Of a stretch of DNA of 8,197 nt, positions 5,455 to 8,197 are shown one piece after another. The stretch covers positions 1 through 8,197 of the forward strand of contig JAKPGH010000276.1 in the NCBI GenBank assembly GCA_029550985.1. The letters are read 5' to 3'. The notes beneath the pieces are model-generated. The model worked only from the letters and a program-made list of their open reading frames with translations. It did not search any database and was not told the DNA's origin. The DNA is from Bacillota bacterium. GTDB taxonomy: Bacteria; Bacillota; Clostridia; Oscillospirales; Ruminococcaceae. Position 1 is the first letter of the stretch; each line of letters starts with the position of its first letter. Made by a program: the position numbers and the translations under genes.

Positions 5455-5460
5455 TATGGT

Positions 5461-6336
5461 TTATTGTTCGGCAGCGGCGCTGTGCTTTTGCATAAATTCA
5501 TCAATTTTGCCGCTGTCAATTAGTTCCTGCACCACTTTGTTGATGGCGTCCAGCAGCTCGGTGTTGCCCTTCTTCACGGCAATGGCGTACTCGTCCACCA
5601 TCAGGGGTTCTTCCAGAACCTTCAGCTCGGTGTTCTGAGCCAGGAACTCCTGAGCGGGCAGAATGTCCATCAGGATGGCGTCGAGTCTGCCGTTGGTCAG
5701 GTCGGACACCGCTTCAAAGTACTTCTTGTACCGCTCCACGGTGACGTCGGGATACTCGTCGGTCAGCAGCAGGTCGGCGATGGTGCCCAGCTGTACGCCC
5801 ACCTTTTTCCCCGCCAGGGATTCGCCGCCGGTGATTGCGGTGTTGTCGGCGCGGACGACCAGAACCTGCTTGGAGGCGCCGTAAGGAATGGAGAAGTCCA
5901 CCTGTTTGGCCCGCTCCTCGGTGATGCTCATGCCGGCGGCGCCAAAGTCAATGCGGCCGGACTGCACTTCGGAAATGATGGCGTCAAAGTCCATTTCCTG
6001 AATGACCAGCTCCATCCCCAGAGAGTCGGCGATGGCCTGGGCGATATCGGGGTCGACGCCCACCACGTTGCCGGCTTCGTCGTAGTACTCAAAGGGGGCA
6101 AAACCGGCTTCGGTTCCCATAATCAGTTGGGTTTTTCCAGCAAGACCACTGCCTTCGGCCGGAGCTTCCTGGGCCGGGGATTCGGCAGCGTGAGATTCTT
6201 CGGCAGATTCTACCTTGGTGGGCTGTGCGTTGGCGTCGGGAGAAGATTCCTTGGAAGGGGTTTCCTTTGCGCCGCAACCTGCCAACACCAGCAGGACCAC
6301 CAGCAAGAGAGAAAGAACAACACTAAACTTTTTCAT
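5461..6336 (-). CDS. Amino acid-binding lipoprotein of the ABC transporter (SBP family 3)
   Basis: A 291-residue lipoprotein that captures amino acids outside the cell and delivers them to the permease. It has a lipoprotein signal: basic MKKF, a hydrophobic run and lipobox LAGC with Cys21 as the lipidated residue. A Glu/Ser/Ala/Pro-rich linker (22-67) tethers the SBP_bac_3 domain (about 69-285): TEAGFAPFEYYDEAGNVVGVD (75-95), GRIDFGAAGMSITEERAKQVDFS (127-149), with Arg142 in the position that usually binds the amino acid carboxylate, and DAILMDILPA (219-228), with Asp224 as candidate for the amino group. Start ATG 6336 has GAGGAG about 8 nt upstream. It is the promoter-proximal gene of the operon. 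The class covers cystine, Gln, His and Arg binders; the exact ligand is not assigned. Confidence 0.92.
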   Translation of the reverse strand: MKKFSVVLSLLLVVLLVLAGCGAKETPSKESSPDANAQPTKVESAEESHAAESPAQEAPAEGSGLAGKTQLIMGTEAGFAPFEYYDEAGNVVGVDPDIAQAIADSLGMELVIQEMDFDAIISEVQSGRIDFGAAGMSITEERAKQVDFSIPYGASKQVLVVRADNTAITGGESLAGKKVGVQLGTIADLLLTDEYPDVTVERYKKYFEAVSDLTNGRLDAILMDILPAQEFLAQNTELKVLEEPLMVDEYAIAVKKGNTELLDAINKVVQELIDSGKIDEFMQKHSAAAEQ

Positions 6337-6356
6337 AAATCCATCTCCTCTTTGGA

Positions 6357-6378
6357 ATCGGGCGGATATTCGTCCGAT
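6357..6378 (-). repeat. Inverted repeat in the 5' leader of the binding protein gene
   Basis: ATCGGGCG (6357-6364) and CGTCCGAT (6371-6378) form an 8-bp inverted repeat with one mismatch around GATATT. It lies in the roughly 70-nt leader, a few nt upstream of the ribosome site. It could be an operator downstream of the promoter or an RNA hairpin affecting translation. No U-run follows. Confidence 0.4.
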
Positions 6379-6411
6379 GGTTTCAAGTTGCCATGTATTA
6401 CAATATCCCTA

Positions 6412-6439
6412 ATTATACACATCCTTAAAGATTTTGCAA
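6412..6439 (-). promoter_or_regulatory. Sigma-A-type promoter of the amino acid ABC operon
   Basis: On the minus strand TTGCAA (6439-6434) and TATAAT (6417-6412) are separated by 16 bp. The -10 is a perfect match and the -35 matches 5 of 6. The start would be near 6405, about 70 nt before the binding protein ATG. Confidence 0.7.
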
Positions 6440-6570
6440 GACTGTGAAGTTATAATTTTTCGAAATCTCCGAATTTTTATACTTCCTTCCAAAAGTGGTC
6501 CTCAACGATTCACATCTTTGGGAGAATTTTATAATTATTCTTCGTTTTTGTATATTTATAAGTTATATGT

Positions 6571-6601
6571 AAAAAACAGGCCGGACTCGTGGTCCGACCT
6601 G
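6571..6601 (-). terminator. Intrinsic terminator of the spore coat gene pair
   Basis: On the minus strand CAGGTCGGAC (6601-6592) pairs with GTCCGGCCTG (6586-6577), 10 bp with one G-U, loop of 5, followed directly by TTTTTT (6576-6571). It begins 7 nt after the stop codon of the CotF-like gene. Between it and the ABC promoter (about 6440-6570) there is only AT-rich DNA with no supported gene. Confidence 0.88.
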
Positions 6602-6607
6602 CCCGCG

Positions 6608-6874
6608 CTACTTGCTCATGCTCACATACTGCTGTTTTACTTCGTTAATTTTGGTCACTTCGGCCGGTTCGGTCTGATACCAGCCCCGCTTTTGCATTTC
6701 GCAGAACACGTCGTGCTGAATCTGGTGCTCCTCATTCAGAATGTTCATCATGTCCGCTTTTAAGTTGGGGCATGCGCATTCGTTGGCGTAGGTGTTGTAA
6801 ATGCCGGTGATGTTTTTCTGGCTGGAGAGAATGTCGGTCATCATATCTTTGTCGGCAAAGCCTTGAGTCATCAT
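6608..6874 (-). CDS. CotF-like spore coat protein
   Basis: An 88-residue, helix-rich protein with no signal peptide. FADKDMMTDILSSQKNITGI (6-25), YNTYANECACPNLKADMMNI, then EEHQIQHDVFCEMQKRGWYQ (48-67) and TEPA match the small spore coat/CotF family: the DKDMMTDxL start, the NEC centre, the E-x-x-H/HD pair and the RGWYQTEPA close are all typical. The fold is ferritin-like, but metal binding is not established. Start is ATG 6874 (ATG 6871 also possible); its AGGAGG overlaps the TAG stop of the preceding coat gene, so the two are coupled. CotF proteins are made in the mother cell during sporulation, so a sporulation sigma factor is expected, but no such promoter was recognised. Confidence 0.87.
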   Translation of the reverse strand: MMTQGFADKDMMTDILSSQKNITGIYNTYANECACPNLKADMMNILNEEHQIQHDVFCEMQKRGWYQTEPAEVTKINEVKQQYVSMSK

Positions 6875-6887
6875 AAACTCATCCCTC

Positions 6888-7073
6888 CTAGCTCAAGTGA
6901 CCCATCAGGGTATTGAAGTGGTTCTGGTGCTTCTGGGCGATGTCTTCGCATTTCTGCTTGAGAACCATGTCCTGGGTGTTCTGGGCGTACATCTTGTACT
7001 TTTTAATGAGGTTTTCCTCCACACCGAGCTGGTCTTTAATGGCGGAAAGCTCTTTGGCGGTCAAGTTCGTCAC
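6888..7073 (-). CDS. Small CotF/rubrerythrin-like spore coat-associated protein
   Basis: A 61-residue, two-helix protein: LTAKELSAIKDQLGVEENLI (4-23), KKYKMYAQNTQDMVLKQKCE and DIAQKHQNHFNTLMGHLS. The pattern E-x-x-x-x-KKYxxYAQ followed by KCEDIAQKHQNHFNTL is that of small clostridial coat proteins related to CotF, which look like half of a ferritin-like bundle (Glu20 and His49/His52 are the candidate metal-type residues, unproven). Start is GTG 7073, 8 nt after a perfect AAGGAGG (7083-7089). It is the first gene of the pair; its stop codon TAG is part of the next gene's ribosome site. The two products probably pair or co-assemble, which is inference. No sigma-E or sigma-K type -10 (CATA-based) was found within 160 nt upstream. 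Confidence 0.8.
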   Translation of the reverse strand: MTNLTAKELSAIKDQLGVEENLIKKYKMYAQNTQDMVLKQKCEDIAQKHQNHFNTLMGHLS

Positions 7074-7097
7074 GGCAAGACCCTCCTTGACAGAGTT

Positions 7098-7167
7098 TGT
7101 GCCGCAGCCGATACAAAAAACAGGTCAGAGCGCGATACCTGATTTTTTGTGATTCTTCCGCGGCACA
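7098..7167 (-). repeat. 70-nt nested palindrome upstream of the coat genes
   Basis: Two nested stems. Outer: 7098-7107 pairs with 7158-7167 (minus-strand TGTGCCGCGG with CTGCGGCACA, 10 bp, one G-U). Inner: 7113-7125 pairs with 7137-7150 (ACAAAAAACAGGT with ACCTGATTTTTTGT, 13 bp with one bulged base) around an 11-nt loop. On the minus strand the inner CAGGT/ACCTG stem is followed by TTTTTT, a terminator form. It ends 8 nt before the ribosome site of the first coat gene. It may be an attenuating leader, a bidirectional terminator separating rnpB from the coat genes, or a small repeat element. AT-rich DNA at 7168-7234 shows no clear promoter. Confidence 0.6.
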
Positions 7168-7234
7168 TCATTATTTTGCCCGCCAGACGGTTCATTATTT
7201 TTTATATTTTTTGTTAATTTGGCAGTGGAAAGGT

Positions 7235-7263
7235 AAAAAAATAATCCCCCAAAATGGGAGATT
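7235..7263 (-). terminator. Intrinsic terminator of rnpB
   Basis: On the minus strand AATCTCCC (7263-7256) pairs with GGGGGATT (7250-7243), 8 bp with one G-U and a 5-nt loop, followed by ATTTTTTT. It starts 6 nt after the predicted mature 3' end of the RNase P RNA. Confidence 0.85.
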
Positions 7264-7268
7264 GAAAT

Positions 7269-7606
7269 GCGACCAAGCATATAAGCCGGGTTCTGTATTT
7301 GGAAACGATCTATCTGCGTCCTGCGTCGCCGCGGGACGTCAAGCCACCTGTCGGAGGCCCGGCGGGCCACCGCATTGCCTCCTGTTGGTGTTGCTCCGGA
7401 TAGGGTTTACACAGCAGTGCAGTCGCCTGCACTCTGGTGAGCTCTTACCTCGCCTTTTCACCCTTGCTCTTGAAAAAGAGCGGTTCTTTTCTGTTGCACT
7501 AGCCCTGAGGTCGCCCTCGGCTGCCGTTAGCAGCTATCCTGCCCTGTGGAGCCCGGACTTTCCTCCAAAGGTATCAAACCTTCGGCCGTTTCCTTGCTTG
7601 CTCGCC
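7269..7606 (-). ncRNA. rnpB: RNase P RNA (bacterial type A)
   Basis: The catalytic RNA of RNase P, which cuts the 5' leader from pre-tRNAs together with the RnpA protein. On the minus strand the universal core is clear: GAGGAAAGTCCGGGCTCC (7565-7548) near the 5' end, a GGTAAGAGCTCACC segment, a GTAAACCCTATCCGGAGCAA segment, and ACAGAACCCGGCTTAT (7296-7281) near the 3' end. Ends are set by helix P1: GCGAGCAAGCA (from 7605) pairs with TGCTTGGTCGC (to 7269), 10 of 11 pairs. The roughly 338-nt length and the order of conserved segments parallel E. coli M1 RNA, so I call type A. The start fits its promoter and the end its terminator. A 186-codon open frame on the plus strand here is not a gene. 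Confidence 0.95.
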
Positions 7607-7611
7607 TATTT

Positions 7612-7640
7612 AGTATACCTTATTATATTCGCTTGCGCAA
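7612..7640 (-). promoter_or_regulatory. rnpB promoter
   Basis: On the minus strand TTGCGC (7640-7635), a 17-bp spacer, then TATACT (7617-7612). The predicted start falls at about 7606, exactly where helix P1 of the RNase P RNA begins. Confidence 0.75.
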
Positions 7641-7653
7641 GGGGTATATTCTG

Positions 7654-7682
7654 TTGATAAATTCGCCAAAAAGTGGTATAAT
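7654..7682 (+). promoter_or_regulatory. metG promoter, extended -10
   Basis: TTGATA (7654-7659), 17-bp spacer, TATAAT (7677-7682), with TG at 7674-7675 making an extended -10. It is the best promoter match in the window. It is back to back with the rnpB promoter, their -35 boxes only 13 bp apart. A start near 7689 gives a leader of about 112 nt. Confidence 0.8.
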
Positions 7683-7767
7683 AACGCCTATGCAAGTGAA
7701 ACTATTATAATTAGCATTCCCTTAAAAAGTCGCAATTCTTTGTAAAATTTTTCGAACACATCAAACC

Positions 7768-7781
7768 TGGGGATTCCCCCA
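7768..7781 (+). repeat. Small stem-loop in the metG leader
   Basis: TGGGG (7768-7772) pairs with CCCCA (7777-7781) around ATTC, ending a few nt before the AGGAGG (7787-7792) of metG. Too small to be a known riboswitch; the leader lacks the T-box consensus. Confidence 0.3.
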
Positions 7782-7800
7782 AACCTAGGAGGATTCATTC

Positions 7801-8197
7801 ATGAAAGGTAAGTTCTACATCACCACTCCCATTTACTATCCGTCGGATAAGCTTCATATCGGCCACTGTTACACCACGGTGGTTTGCGACGCGATTGCTC
7901 GCTACAAGCGAATGCAGGGGTTTGATGTGTTTTACCTGACCGGCACCGACGAACACGGCCAGAAGATTGAATCCAAAGCCAAAGAAGCCGGCGTTTCCCC
8001 CAAAGAATACGTGGACCGCATTGTGGACACCATCAAAGAGCTTTGGGATTTGATGGGGATTTCCTACGACCGGTTTATCCGCACCACCGACGATTACCAC
8101 GTGGAAAGCGTGCAGAAAATTTTCAAGGCCCTTTACGACAAAGGGGAAATCTACAAGGGAACCTACAAGGGCCATTACTGCAAGCCCTGCGAAAGCT
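7801..8197 (+). CDS. metG: Methionyl-tRNA synthetase, N-terminal part (cut by window edge)
   Basis: The first 132 residues of a cytoplasmic class I aminoacyl-tRNA synthetase that charges tRNA-Met. KFYITTPIYYPSDKLHIGHC (4-23) is the hallmark N-terminus, with the HIGH signature at 19-22. FYLTGTDEHGQKIE (44-57) is the conserved active-site strand of MetRS, and YKGHYCKPCE (122-131) opens the zinc-binding connective domain with Cys127 and Cys130. Start ATG 7801 has AGGAGG (7787-7792) 8 nt upstream and a strong promoter at 7654-7682. The KMSKS loop, anticodon domain and any C-terminal tRNA-binding domain lie beyond the window. Confidence 0.96.
   Translation, partial: MKGKFYITTPIYYPSDKLHIGHCYTTVVCDAIARYKRMQGFDVFYLTGTDEHGQKIESKAKEAGVSPKEYVDRIVDTIKELWDLMGISYDRFIRTTDDYHVESVQKIFKALYDKGEIYKGTYKGHYCKPCES

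Noticed and set aside
6454..6468. CodY-like box upstream of the amino acid ABC promoter
   Set aside because: AATTTTTCGAAATCT matches 11 of 15 positions of the CodY consensus, which is not rare in AT-rich DNA, and it is not conserved at the centre.
7097..7657. A 186-codon open frame on the plus strand
   Set aside because: It lies across the antisense of the RNase P RNA and its promoter, and the product is Cys/Leu/Pro-rich without family resemblance. The conserved RNA core explains the sequence.
7702..7711. Second -10-like TATAAT (7706-7711) ahead of metG
   Set aside because: No -35 at 16-18 bp and no TGn extension; the upstream promoter at 7654-7682 is far better.
7683..7800. T-box riboswitch ahead of metG
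   Set aside because: The leader is only about 112 nt and lacks the AGGGTGGAACCGCG-type T-box sequence and a terminator.

Overview
The window looks like a chromosomal segment of a spore-forming anaerobic Firmicute, most likely a Clostridia member of the Oscillospiraceae/Ruminococcaceae kind. This rests on strong AGGAGG ribosome sites with some TTG and GTG starts, extended -10 promoters, CotF-type spore coat genes, an [FeFe]-hydrogenase-like protein and GC-rich coding DNA beside AT-rich spacers. The family placement is inference; no 16S or other marker is present.

Left third (1-3792). A divergent promoter region (about 113-487) separates a leftward HATPase gene cut by the window edge from a rightward set: a DRTGG-domain protein (488-832), an RsbW/SpoIIAB-like HATPase (865-1314), a [FeFe]-hydrogenase-like iron-sulfur protein (1522-2856), a second DRTGG protein (2831-3169, overlapping the hydrogenase gene) and a GNAT acetyltransferase (3202-3792). 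The hydrogenase protein has two ferredoxin clusters, an H-cluster-type domain and a C-terminal FeS cluster. It carries Ala138 where catalytic hydrogenases have the proton-transfer Cys, which is the hallmark of the putative sensory (group D, HydS-like) class. I read the set as a redox or H2-sensing module whose output may pass through the kinase-less HATPase and DRTGG proteins. Terminator-like hairpins at 1313-1436 split it into two possible transcription units.

Middle (3814-6439), leftward. This is a three-gene polar amino acid ABC importer: lipoprotein binding protein (5461-6336), permease (4561-5301) and ATPase (3855-4583). It has a sigma-A type promoter (6412-6439), a stem-loop between the binding protein and permease genes, and a perfect 32-bp palindrome that ends the operon against the converging GNAT gene.

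Right (6571-8197). Two small leftward CotF-like genes (6888-7073, 6608-6874) lie between a strong terminator and a 70-nt nested palindrome. Upstream is a complete RNase P RNA gene (rnpB, 7269-7606, minus strand) with a recognisable promoter, P1 helix and terminator. Back to back with the rnpB promoter is a strong extended -10 promoter for metG (methionyl-tRNA synthetase, 7801 onward, cut by the right edge).

The most interesting part is the sensory hydrogenase cluster. Next are the nested palindrome before the coat genes and the tandem hairpins before the hydrogenase gene.
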